Source of the DNA: Leptospira sp. 96542
GTDB lineage: Bacteria > Spirochaetota > Leptospiria > Leptospirales > Leptospiraceae
DNA: 64,000 nt
Direction: 5' to 3'
NCBI GenBank assembly: GCA_029310945.1
Contig: JARJFC010000020.1
Coordinates: 1-64,000 of the forward strand
Positions 43,790 to 52,380 of the stretch are shown one piece after another (within the stretch, counting starts at the first letter, position 1; each line of letters starts with the position of its first letter). A model generated the notes under the pieces. The model saw nothing but the letters and a program-made list of their open reading frames with translations. It did no database searches and was not told the DNA's origin. The translations under genes were made by a program, and so were the position numbers.

Positions 43790-45046
43790 ATGACCATTTT
43801 GGATACAAACCTTCTCTTCTTTCATTTACAATCGATACTTAGTACACTACCCAGAGGCAATTATGTAGTGTATGACGAAGAAATTCGTGTTTTTGCCATT
43901 GCCGGAGAAGATATTTCAAAACGCGGAGTCGTCACAGCAGATGTATTAGGTAAAACCCTGGGAGATATGAACCCTGCCTCCGTTGAACTATGGGAATCTA
44001 AAATCCTTGCGGCACTCCAAGGGGAAACATTCGAAACCGTCCATAAATTTGGGGAGGATCACTACCAAATCAGGATTTCCCCTCTTGTTTTTCCCAATGA
44101 GACAAGCAAATTTGTCCTATTTTTTAGCATGAACATCACAGAGCATAAAAAGGCTTTGGAAGAATTGGAATTTTTACAAAGAAAAAAAACGGATGTGGTG
44201 GATTATGAAGAGTCTCTCCACCGCGAAATCGTTAAAATCTTCAATTGGCGCCAAGAAATCGAAGGTAAGGGCAATAATAAAACTTGGATGGAGCAGGCAC
44301 TCCCCAATCTCAATACTTCCCTAATGCAGGGTTCTGGTCTTGGAGCCCTTGTCACCACTGTGGGCTCCCTCATTCGTAAGGCAAAAAAAGAAGGCGATGC
44401 GTACACTGTGCCCGCTTTTGCAATGGAACTTTTGGAAGAAAACTTTGCGAGTACCAAAAAACTCGTCAAAACTTTGGCCGAAGCCCAAACTGTTTTTGAA
44501 AGTTTAAATAAAGAGCCCGAAGTTTTGACCCTACTTGATGTACTTTCCCTCATCCGAGAAGAAGTCAATTATTTGCACGATATGCTTCAGATCAAAAACC
44601 AATCTGTGATGATTTCGAATTTACAAAATGGTTATGAGATGAAAATTTCTTGCCTTCGCCACTCACTCCAGGTTTCCATTCGCGAACTTTTCATCAACGC
44701 AATGAAATATGCGCCTGATGGAGCATCGATTTATGTCTTATTCCTTCGCACGGGAGATACAATCTCTGTAAAATTTTTGAATCCACCAATGGATGCATCA
44801 ATCAATCAATTTGACTTTACAAAATCGGAAGAATCTGTACTCTTTCAGCCATTCTATCGAGTGAACAAATATGTAGATGAACGTTTCTTAAAAGAGGAGT
44901 TTGGATTGGGGCTTGGTCTTCCTGTTGTCAAAAAATTACTGGAAGACATGGGAGCAAAAGTTTATTTCCAAGTTGGGAAATCCAATCTGTACGGTGGAAA
45001 GAGTGAAGAAGTTTCGGTCAGTTTGGAATTTAAATTAGTTTCGTAA
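43790..45046 (+). CDS. PAS-type sensor with atypical kinase-like ATPase domain
   Basis: A 418-residue soluble protein. Residues about 15-120 form a PAS-like domain (NYVVYDEEIRVFAIAGED, GEDHYQIRISPL, FFSMNITEHKK). A coiled linker at 121-160 holds NWRQEI. A conserved segment 177-189 (SLMQGSGLGALVT) and Y-VPAFAMELLEEN replace the usual dimerisation/phosphoacceptor helices; no His in this region is shared with the paralogue at 50581-51828. The HATPase_c domain runs from about 285: ELFINAMKYA is the N box, GLGLG at 372-376 is G2, but the G1 box DxGxG is replaced by FLNPP at 329-333. It heads the chemotaxis cluster, 97 bases before cheW. Confidence 0.75.
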   Translation: MTILDTNLLFFHLQSILSTLPRGNYVVYDEEIRVFAIAGEDISKRGVVTADVLGKTLGDMNPASVELWESKILAALQGETFETVHKFGEDHYQIRISPLVFPNETSKFVLFFSMNITEHKKALEELEFLQRKKTDVVDYEESLHREIVKIFNWRQEIEGKGNNKTWMEQALPNLNTSLMQGSGLGALVTTVGSLIRKAKKEGDAYTVPAFAMELLEENFASTKKLVKTLAEAQTVFESLNKEPEVLTLLDVLSLIREEVNYLHDMLQIKNQSVMISNLQNGYEMKISCLRHSLQVSIRELFINAMKYAPDGASIYVLFLRTGDTISVKFLNPPMDASINQFDFTKSEESVLFQPFYRVNKYVDERFLKEEFGLGLGLPVVKKLLEDMGAKVYFQVGKSNLYGGKSEEVSVSLEFKLVS

Positions 45047-45142
45047 AAAAAATCGGATTCAATTCTAAACTTTTTTTCGTCGATAAGAGATAGAGTATAT
45101 TCTCATTTTGTAGAATTTCTAAAACCAGAGGGAAATTATCCT

Positions 45143-45676
45143 ATGAATTTTACCAACACGGACCTTGAGCCGCTAGCCGATGAAACGGATGATTTTGATG
45201 AGGATGAGGATACTCTCGAAAGTCGGTATCTGATTTTTTCATTGGCTGATCGGAGTTACGGAATCGAAATCAAGTTCATCACAGAGATTGTGGGGATGCA
45301 AACCATAACGGAAATTCCTGATATGCCTAGCTTCATCAAAGGGGTGATCAACCTACGTGGTAAGGTCATTGCCCTTGTGGATGTGCGGGAACGTTTTAAA
45401 ATGGATTCCATTGGTTATAACGATAAAACCTGCGTCATCATTCTCAGCGTAAACCAACAACTCATTGGACTCATTGTGGATACAGTGAAAGAAGTAATTA
45501 AAATCTCAGGCCAAAATATGGAAGAAGCACCTCGTTTTGGCGAACACGAAGGAAATCAATTCGTAAAATCCATCGCAAAAGTAAATGAGGATGTAAAAGT
45601 TTTACTCAACATCCAAAAATTACTCAAAGACGAAGACAAACAGGCGATAGACGCCGCAATCAGCAATCAAACATAA
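45143..45676 (+). CDS. cheW: Chemotaxis scaffold protein CheW
   Basis: A 177-residue coupling protein linking receptors to CheA. An acidic N-terminal tail of about 25 residues precedes the CheW domain: RYLIFSLADRSYGIEIKFIT, EIPDMPSFIKGVINLRGKVI and ALVDVRERFKM, with IGLIVDTVKEV later. These are the standard binding-groove motifs. GAGGG lies about ten bases before the ATG. It is followed after 15 bases by the receptor gene, so receptor, CheW and CheA are made from one unit. Confidence 0.95.
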   Translation: MNFTNTDLEPLADETDDFDEDEDTLESRYLIFSLADRSYGIEIKFITEIVGMQTITEIPDMPSFIKGVINLRGKVIALVDVRERFKMDSIGYNDKTCVIILSVNQQLIGLIVDTVKEVIKISGQNMEEAPRFGEHEGNQFVKSIAKVNEDVKVLLNIQKLLKDEDKQAIDAAISNQT

Positions 45677-45691
45677 TCGGAGAAAAGAGAA

Positions 45692-47239
45692 ATGTTCAAT
45701 TTTAAAAATATGACGGTTAAAGGCAAACTCATCCTCGGTTTTAGTTTGCTTGTGTTTTTCATCGGGGTCGGCACTGGTTCTGGGATTTATAGTGTGAATA
45801 CTTTCAATGATAAGGTCACAGAGATTGTGACAATCTATTCACCCAAGGTGCAACTTTCAGAGAAGATCAGGACAAAGTTTTTGATCCTTGTACGGAACGA
45901 AAAAAACCTAATCCTCGACCAAACGGTTGAGCTTATGAACAAACGGCTGGAAGCAAGAAAAAAATATAGTGCAGAATTTTTAGATACAATTTCCGCTTTG
46001 GAAAAAATTGGAAACCAAAAAGACAAAGAAAAATTGGTTTTGATGAGGGCAGCTTACAAGGATTACGACGAGGCTTACGAAGAGCTCAAAGTTTTTGCAC
46101 TTAGAAATCAAACTGCTGAAGCGCAATTTATTTCCTCAAATAAGAGTAGAATTGCGGTGGATAAGTTTGATAGCGTTGCTGATGAAATTGCCCAAATGGC
46201 AAGTGATGATATGGACGAGGCCAATAAAGTTACAGACGATTACTACCAAGGTATTTTTATCTTTATGGTAGCACTCTTTATCGTTTCGGCTGTGGTTTCT
46301 ATCCTCATTGCAGCATGGATCATCATTAGTATTACAAAAGCACTCAATTCTGCAGTGGAAATTGCGGCCACTGTTTCTACGGCTGCCGAACAAGTTTCGT
46401 CCACTGCCTACTCTTTGAGCCAAGGGGCAAGTGAACAAGCGGCATCCATCGAAGAAACAACGGCATCCATTGAAGAAATGTCCTCTTCGGTTACGCAAAA
46501 TGCAACTGCCGCTAACGAAACCAATGATATCGCAACCACATCCGCACGCGAAACCACTCGTGGTCAAGATTCTGTATTGAAAACATTGGAAGCTATGCGT
46601 AATATATCTTCTCGCATCAAAATCATTGAAGAAATTGCATACCAAACCAATTTACTTGCATTAAATGCTGCCATTGAAGCAGCCCGGGCTGGAAAACACG
46701 GAAAGGGTTTTGCCGTTGTGGCGGACGAAGTTCGTAAACTTGCGGAACGTTCACAAGTGGCGGCACAAGAAATCAACCAACTCTCTACGAACAGTGTGAA
46801 CCTTGCAGAACAAGCAGGTAAAGTCATCGAAGAGATTGTACCTAGCATCAACAAAACTGCTGAACTTGTATCAAGCATTGCCGATGCTTCTAAAGAACAG
46901 TCTGCGGGTATCAACCAAATCTCCATTGCCATGACCCAAATGGACCAAACAACGCAGATTTCTGCTTCCGCTTCGGAAGAACTTGCGGCAACTTCAAATG
47001 AATTAAAAGAACAATCAGGTCACCTAATGGATATTATGGGAACACTTGTTCAAATCAACCGTGAAAAATTAATGAGTTCGCATAAAAAACAAAAGACTAC
47101 AACCACTCCAGGGGATCTGAAGAATATTGCCGCCGAGTTTGGTAAATCACCAAAGGCAGGATTTTCCAATGGTAAATCCTCAAAACCCAATGGTGCATTG
47201 AGTCCAATGACTGACCAAGAACTGACAGAAAAATTCTAA
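45692..47239 (+). CDS. Methyl-accepting chemotaxis protein, no clear HAMP domain
   Basis: A 515-residue receptor. TM1 is at about 13-34, followed by a periplasmic four-helix-bundle domain of about 150 residues and TM2 at about 188-213. The signalling helix bundle begins only a few residues later ([20 protein letters not shown]), so the usual 50-residue HAMP relay is absent or extremely short. The hairpin tip has the conserved [20 protein letters not shown] followed by [18 protein letters not shown]. Gln/Glu pairs such as [19 protein letters not shown] are candidate methylation/deamidation sites for CheB and CheD encoded here. There is no C-terminal CheR-binding pentapeptide. The ligand is unknown. 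Confidence 0.93.
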   Translation: MFNFKNMTVKGKLILGFSLLVFFIGVGTGSGIYSVNTFNDKVTEIVTIYSPKVQLSEKIRTKFLILVRNEKNLILDQTVELMNKRLEARKKYSAEFLDTISALEKIGNQKDKEKLVLMRAAYKDYDEAYEELKVFALRNQTAEAQFISSNKSRIAVDKFDSVADEIAQMASDDMDEANKVTDDYYQGIFIFMVALFIVSAVVSILIAAWIIISITKALNSAVEIAATVSTAAEQVSSTAYSLSQGASEQAASIEETTASIEEMSSSVTQNATAANETNDIATTSARETTRGQDSVLKTLEAMRNISSRIKIIEEIAYQTNLLALNAAIEAARAGKHGKGFAVVADEVRKLAERSQVAAQEINQLSTNSVNLAEQAGKVIEEIVPSINKTAELVSSIADASKEQSAGINQISIAMTQMDQTTQISASASEELAATSNELKEQSGHLMDIMGTLVQINREKLMSSHKKQKTTTTPGDLKNIAAEFGKSPKAGFSNGKSSKPNGALSPMTDQELTEKF

Positions 47240-47243
47240 ATCC

Positions 47244-49133
47244 ATGAAGATGAATCGAGAAGAGTTTTTACTCGATTTTATTCCAGAAGCATATGAGCTC
47301 ATCGAGAATTGTGAAACATCCATTCTCGACATTGAAGAGCTCAATCATGTTTCGGGTGAATTCGATGAAGACCTAATCAATAATCTATTCCGGGCTGTCC
47401 ATACCTTAAAGGGTTCTGCTGGGTTACTCAAACTAGAAACATTAGTGAAGGTAACCCATGAGGCCGAAACCCTTATGGACATTCTCAGGAAGGAGCGTAT
47501 CCTCCCTTCAGAAGATATCTGCCAAGTTCTCATCAATACCTGCGACCAGTTGCGGATGCTTTTGCAAAAGATAGAAGCAACCAAAGCGAACCCGGAGTTT
47601 GACGATGAGTCGGCTGCGATTGTTACCGTACTCCAGAGAGAAATTAAAAACTTAAAACCAGAAGACTCTCAAACGGATTCGAATTCGGGAACAAACAAAT
47701 CAAAAAAAGTATATGAAGTGTTTGGTGAAGAAGAGGAAACTGAGGTTTCCGAAACTGATAAACCAAAGTTTGAAATATTTGAAGATGAGAAAAAAAGGTA
47801 TGAGGTTTTTTCAGAAGAGGTAGTGGCACTTGCAAATAATACAGCACCCACTATCGAAATTACGGAACCTGAAACCCAAATCCCTGAACCAAAAGAAACA
47901 ATTACGACTACCCAAGAACAAAAACAAAACACAACAACACAGACCCCAAATAACCAACGAAAAGAAATCAAAGTGGCAAATGAGAAATTGGATGCCCTGA
48001 TGGATTTAGTTGGGGAACTTGTGATTGCGGAATCTAATGTAACACAACATATGATTGTTAAGCGGTTAAAAAATGAGGATTATAATTCTGCATTGAATCG
48101 CCTTCATAAAATCGTTTTTGATTTACAAGAAGTTGCTTTGTCAACCCGAATGATTCCTATCTCTGGAGTATTCCAGAAGATGTCGCGTTTAGTTCGTGAT
48201 TTACAAAAAAAATCCAACAAAAAAGTAGCTTTGTACATCCATGGTGAAGACACAGAAATCGATAAATCAATTGTAGATTTGATAGCCGATCCCATCATAC
48301 ATATCCTCAGAAATTCGATTGATCATGGAATTGAAACTGCCGAAGAACGACAGTTAAATAGTAAACCTGAAATTGGTTCTATCCAGCTCAGTGCTAGGCA
48401 GTCAGTCAATGAGGTTTGGATTTTAATCAAAGACGATGGTCGTGGTTTATCGCGCGAGAAAATTCTACAAAAATGTATCGAAAAAGGTATTTTGACAGGC
48501 GACGGTTCCAATCTAACCGATAAAGAAGTTTATAATTTAATTTTTGTTCCTGGTTTGTCCACAGCCAAAGAGGTAACAGATATTTCTGGTCGTGGTGTTG
48601 GTATGGACATCGTAAAACAGAATATCGAAAAGTTAGGTGGTAAGATAGAGATTTTGAGCCGACCTGGAAGGGGAACCACTTTCATATTACGAATTCCACT
48701 TTCTCTTGGTATAATGGAAGGAACTGTGGTAAGGGTTGGAACAAAATTCTTTACCATTCAAACCATTGAACTCAGGGAATTTGTAAGTTTGCGCGATCGT
48801 GAGGAAATTCCATTAGAAGCTGGACAAACTGTAATTGATGTTCGGGGAAAATTTATTCCAATATTCGATATGAATCAAGTTCTCAATCACAGGGAAAAAT
48901 TGATTTATGATAATATTGATCCATTGATGGTAATGATTGAATACGATAAAAAATTACTCGGCATTCGTGTGGATGAGGTAGTAGGAAACCAAAACGTAGT
49001 GATCAAACCGTTACAAGGTCTGACAGAAGGTGCGAAGGGAGTCAATGGGTTTACGATTCTTGGAAACGGAAATGTAAGTACAATATTGGACGTAAAATCC
49101 ATATTCCAAAAATTACAAAGTTTGGAAGAATGA
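47244..49133 (+). CDS. cheA: Chemotaxis histidine kinase CheA
   Basis: A 629-residue kinase. The P1 Hpt domain has phosphoacceptor His53 in AVHTLKGSAGLL. Instead of a clear P2 domain, residues about 140-240 are a low-complexity linker with three similar short motifs (YEVFGEE 157-163, FEIFEDE 176-182, YEVFSEE 186-192). The P3 dimerisation helices begin at about 243 (VANEKLDALMDLVGELVIAE). The P4 ATPase has NSIDHGIE (Asn357), DDGRGLS and GRGVGMDIV. The C-terminal P5 CheW-like domain follows from about 495. It ends overlapping cheB by four bases (ATGA), indicating translational coupling. Confidence 0.95.
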   Translation: MKMNREEFLLDFIPEAYELIENCETSILDIEELNHVSGEFDEDLINNLFRAVHTLKGSAGLLKLETLVKVTHEAETLMDILRKERILPSEDICQVLINTCDQLRMLLQKIEATKANPEFDDESAAIVTVLQREIKNLKPEDSQTDSNSGTNKSKKVYEVFGEEEETEVSETDKPKFEIFEDEKKRYEVFSEEVVALANNTAPTIEITEPETQIPEPKETITTTQEQKQNTTTQTPNNQRKEIKVANEKLDALMDLVGELVIAESNVTQHMIVKRLKNEDYNSALNRLHKIVFDLQEVALSTRMIPISGVFQKMSRLVRDLQKKSNKKVALYIHGEDTEIDKSIVDLIADPIIHILRNSIDHGIETAEERQLNSKPEIGSIQLSARQSVNEVWILIKDDGRGLSREKILQKCIEKGILTGDGSNLTDKEVYNLIFVPGLSTAKEVTDISGRGVGMDIVKQNIEKLGGKIEILSRPGRGTTFILRIPLSLGIMEGTVVRVGTKFFTIQTIELREFVSLRDREEIPLEAGQTVIDVRGKFIPIFDMNQVLNHREKLIYDNIDPLMVMIEYDKKLLGIRVDEVVGNQNVVIKPLQGLTEGAKGVNGFTILGNGNVSTILDVKSIFQKLQSLEE

Positions 49134-50164
49134 TTCGCCTTTTAATTGTTGATGACCAAAATGTCGTACGGAATGTACTTTCAAATGCATTTCAAGATGA
49201 CAAATACATTGAAGTTGTGGGTACTGCATCCAATGCTTTGGATGCAAAAAAAATAGTTCCTGAGCTTAGACCAGATGTAATTAGTTTGGATGTTGACATG
49301 CCTGGTATGAGCGGTTTGGATTTTTTAGATTGGCTCATACCAAACTACCCTTGTTCGGTCATCATGCTTAGCACTTATACGGAAACTGGTGCACAAGTTA
49401 CCTTAAAGGCTTTACAGAAGGGAGCTATGGACTTTGTCCAAAAACCAGACGGTACCGAAGAAGATTTTTTAAGGATGCTGAAAGAACTTAGTTTTAAGAT
49501 TAAAAAATTAGGTACGTCCCCGAAACCAAAATACGCACTCACTGCATTTTCTGGCGATAAACTGAAAGGTCCCAAATCCAAACTTGGATTTATCAATTTG
49601 ATCGCCGTCGGAGCATCCACTGGCGGAACGCAAGCCATTGATTTTATACTAAACAGGTTGCCAAATGGACTTCCTCCCATTGTCATAGTACAACATATGC
49701 CAGAACATTTTACGGCTCTTTTTGCAAATAGATTGTGCCAAACTAGCGGTTTGCCAGTAAAAGAAGCTGCTCATGGCGATATCTTAGAAGAAGGATTTGT
49801 TTATTTAGCTCCTGGCGATAAACATATGTTAGTTCGTAGGCTTGCTGGAAAAATGTATTTAGAAATTGAATCATTTGATAAAGTATCGGGACATAGGCCA
49901 TCCGTGGATGTAATGTTTAATTCCATTGCAAAGGGTGGGATGGCTAAAAATTGTTTGGCGATCCTTCTGACAGGAATGGGTCGTGATGGTGCCATCGGAC
50001 TGAAAAACATTAAAGATGCAAAGGGAAAAACGATTGCGCAGGATGAAACATCTTCGGTTGTTTATGGGATGCCGAAAGAGGCCTTTCTTCTTGGTGCTGT
50101 GGAAAAACCAATGGCACTCAGTCGAATTCCGAATGAAATTGTACAAATTGTAGAAACTGGATAG
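49130..50164 (+). CDS. cheB: Chemotaxis methylesterase/deamidase CheB
   Basis: A 344-residue response regulator-esterase that removes methyl groups from receptor glutamates. The receiver has Asp9-Gln10 of the acidic pocket (VDDQ), Asp54 phosphosite in SLDVDMPG and Lys105 (QKPD). After a linker the esterase domain has Ser163 (GASTGG), His189 (QHMP) and Asp286 (TGMGRDG), the full triad. It overlaps cheA and is followed after 11 bases by cheY. No cheR methyltransferase is in the window, so the opposing activity must be encoded elsewhere. Confidence 0.96.
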   Translation: MIRLLIVDDQNVVRNVLSNAFQDDKYIEVVGTASNALDAKKIVPELRPDVISLDVDMPGMSGLDFLDWLIPNYPCSVIMLSTYTETGAQVTLKALQKGAMDFVQKPDGTEEDFLRMLKELSFKIKKLGTSPKPKYALTAFSGDKLKGPKSKLGFINLIAVGASTGGTQAIDFILNRLPNGLPPIVIVQHMPEHFTALFANRLCQTSGLPVKEAAHGDILEEGFVYLAPGDKHMLVRRLAGKMYLEIESFDKVSGHRPSVDVMFNSIAKGGMAKNCLAILLTGMGRDGAIGLKNIKDAKGKTIAQDETSSVVYGMPKEAFLLGAVEKPMALSRIPNEIVQIVETG

Positions 50165-50175
50165 GAGATAACACA

Positions 50176-50544
50176 ATGGCCAAAAAGATTTTATTATGCG
50201 ATGACGCACCAACTGCACTGAAATTGATGCAAATGGTATTATCAGACGAAGGTTACGAAATTCATAAAGCAGAAAATGCGGAACAAGCAATGAAGTCGCT
50301 CGAACAGAATGGACCTTTTGATGGTTGTGTCTTTGACGTTAACATGCCTGGCAAAAATGGAATTGAATTGACCCGTGACTTTCTTGCTCACCCAAAAGGT
50401 TCCAATGCAAAAATTTTAATCGTATCTACAGAATCAAGTGACCATCTTAGGCAAGCTGGCAAAGAAGCTGGTGTGAAGGCTTGGATTGTGAAACCTTTTG
50501 AAGATGAAGATTTAATTGAAGTTTTACAAAAGATCCTTTCTTAG
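50176..50544 (+). CDS. cheY: CheY-like response regulator
   Basis: A 122-residue single receiver domain: LLCDDAPTA for the acidic pocket, FDVNMPGKNG with the phosphorylated Asp, VSTESS for the switch Ser/Thr and VKPF with the conserved Lys. With CheA upstream it is the expected diffusible output to the flagellar motor or another effector. AGGAG lies about nine bases before the ATG. Confidence 0.93.
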   Translation: MAKKILLCDDAPTALKLMQMVLSDEGYEIHKAENAEQAMKSLEQNGPFDGCVFDVNMPGKNGIELTRDFLAHPKGSNAKILIVSTESSDHLRQAGKEAGVKAWIVKPFEDEDLIEVLQKILS

Positions 50545-50580
50545 TTTAGACCTGTCTAATTAAAGAAAATAGGATACTTT

Positions 50581-51828
50581 TTGAAAACTGCTACTAAAAC
50601 CGTACTAGTCGTTGATGATGATGATTTAGCCTTAGACTCAATTCGATCGATGCTCGGATCTTCAGAATTTGAAATAGAAACTGCATCCGATGGCATTGAG
50701 GCATTGGAAAAATTGTCGAAGTCAAATTATCTCGTGGTGGTAACCGATTTACAAATGCCCCGAATGAACGGGGTGGATTTAGTGGCGCAGATCAAAGGAT
50801 TACCCCGAAAACCCATTATCATTGTAGCCTCCGTTGTTGCAGATATTGATTCCGTAACAATGCTTATGCGAGAGGGTGTTTATGACTACATTCAAAAACC
50901 TTATAATTATGATAATTTGATTTCTCGGTTAGAAAGAGCTTTCGAGGTAGCTGAACTTCGTGCGATCAAAGCTCGGTCTGAGTCAGAACGTGCACTGCGA
51001 ATACAAGAGCAGCTCAATTGGAACCTCTGGAAAGAAAAAATCATAAAGGGCAATACGGATGCGTCTGACAACCAACTGATCGGAAGTATTCGCACTTCAC
51101 TCAGCCAGGGTGCAGGTTTTGGGGCTTTGGTGAGTCTGATCAAACGAATTCAAAAAAAATCCATTTTACAAGCAGATCAATATTTAGTCCCTGCGGTTTT
51201 AATGGAGTCATTATTTGAGAATGGTCATGCTGCCAAACAAGTAATCGATTTGTTTGAAGAGATGGAATTGATTGGCTCGAACGATCTCAACGCAACCTAC
51301 CTATCTATAGCCGATATTTATCAATTATTAGATGATGTTATACTTGAAGTTAACGAGTTTTCCAGTATAAACAACCATACAATTTTACTTGGAAAAAATT
51401 CATACACGGTTTTAAATTCATTTATCCTTGGAAATGCTGAATATTTAAAAAAAGCATTTAAAGAAATTATTTTTAATGCCTTAAAGTTTTCGATTCCTGA
51501 TTCAAAAATTTACATAACACTAGCGAAGCAAGACGATAAGTTTTTGTTAGGTTTTTTAAATCCGCCCGAGAAAGACCAACATGGCAATTACGGAATCGAT
51601 GAAGTTTATGAAAATTTAATCTTCGAACCATTTTTTCGAATTTCGAAGTTAGTATATGAAAAATATCCAACAATGGACTTTGGTTTGGGTTTAACCTATG
51701 TTGATAAAGTCATTCGGAAACACGCAGGTCTAGTCCGGCCATTTTTAGTTAGAAATTATTTGGACAGTATGGGCTCAAAATATTTTGTAAATTTTGAAGT
51801 TGAACTACCATTATCTCAAATTTCTTAA
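50581..51828 (+). CDS. Receiver fused to atypical kinase-like ATPase domain
   Basis: A 415-residue soluble protein. The receiver at about 5-122 is intact: VDDDD, Asp56 in VTDLQMP, and Lys106 in IQKPY. A helical linker with NWNLWKEKI precedes the conserved segment SLSQGAGFGALVS (173-185) and YLVPAVLMESLFEN, matching the PAS paralogue at 43790-45046. The HATPase-like domain has EIIFNALKFS as N box and MDFGLGL as G2, while G1 is FLNPP (325-329) in place of DxGxG. No phosphoacceptor His is shared between the paralogues. The TTG start has AGGA about eight bases upstream. CheA could phosphorylate its receiver. It overlaps the end of cheD by four bases. Confidence 0.77.
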   Translation: MKTATKTVLVVDDDDLALDSIRSMLGSSEFEIETASDGIEALEKLSKSNYLVVVTDLQMPRMNGVDLVAQIKGLPRKPIIIVASVVADIDSVTMLMREGVYDYIQKPYNYDNLISRLERAFEVAELRAIKARSESERALRIQEQLNWNLWKEKIIKGNTDASDNQLIGSIRTSLSQGAGFGALVSLIKRIQKKSILQADQYLVPAVLMESLFENGHAAKQVIDLFEEMELIGSNDLNATYLSIADIYQLLDDVILEVNEFSSINNHTILLGKNSYTVLNSFILGNAEYLKKAFKEIIFNALKFSIPDSKIYITLAKQDDKFLLGFLNPPEKDQHGNYGIDEVYENLIFEPFFRISKLVYEKYPTMDFGLGLTYVDKVIRKHAGLVRPFLVRNYLDSMGSKYFVNFEVELPLSQIS

Positions 51829-52370
51829 AAAGTAAATATGGATGTTTTTTTGACCATTCGTTCTCGAACTTTTGTTTCGAAGTGTTTTTCTTGGTTTCGT
51901 ATTTCTTCGTTTTGTGTTGGTAATATTTTGGTTATATAAACATCGTAATTGTCTGTGTGAAATACTAGTTTTCTGTAGTAAACACCACCAGTATCTTCAC
52001 TAATGATAGGTATATTATCAGTCTGTAAAAAATCTTTCACAAACTGAACATTTTTCAAGCCCGCAAAATTTGATTTTAACATCGCTGTTTGGCTTCCTCC
52101 AAAAATTTTTGCTTTCAATTGATTCCTGGCGATGTTATTTTTTACAAACTCATTGATCATTCTTTCCATTGAAGTTACACCGTACCGGAAACTTTGCCTT
52201 TCTTCTTTTTGGTTTGAGGTGCCTGGCAATAGGATATGATTGATGGCGGACATCTTTGTTCGTTCGTGGTACAAACAGACCGACACACATGATCCAAGAA
52301 TGGTTCGGATTTCGTAGTGTCCTGACGTAAAGTATGCTTCTCCAATATTGAGGTATACTTTTTGTTTCAT
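51825..52370 (-). CDS. cheD: Chemoreceptor glutamine deamidase CheD
   Basis: A 181-residue enzyme that deamidates receptor glutamines and can bind CheY-P or CheC. The catalytic Cys is in TILGSCVSVCLYH, followed by INHILLPG with the catalytic His and a Thr/Ser region, as in the family (LGSCV...H..LP). KAKIFGGSQTAM and NVQFVKDFLQTDNIPIISED complete the fold. It is on the opposite strand from the rest of the cluster, with its start ten bases from that of the following PAS gene. Its target sites would be Gln residues of the adjacent MCP. Confidence 0.9.
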   Translation of the reverse strand: MKQKVYLNIGEAYFTSGHYEIRTILGSCVSVCLYHERTKMSAINHILLPGTSNQKEERQSFRYGVTSMERMINEFVKNNIARNQLKAKIFGGSQTAMLKSNFAGLKNVQFVKDFLQTDNIPIISEDTGGVYYRKLVFHTDNYDVYITKILPTQNEEIRNQEKHFETKVRERMVKKTSIFTF

Positions 52371-52380
52371 ATTATTAGAG

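Noticed and set aside
45072..45092. Sigma-28 (FliA) promoter before cheW (TAAA...GTCGATAA)
   Set aside because: The spacing between TAAA and GTCGATAA is only nine bases, while the consensus needs about fifteen, so it is unlikely to work as that promoter.
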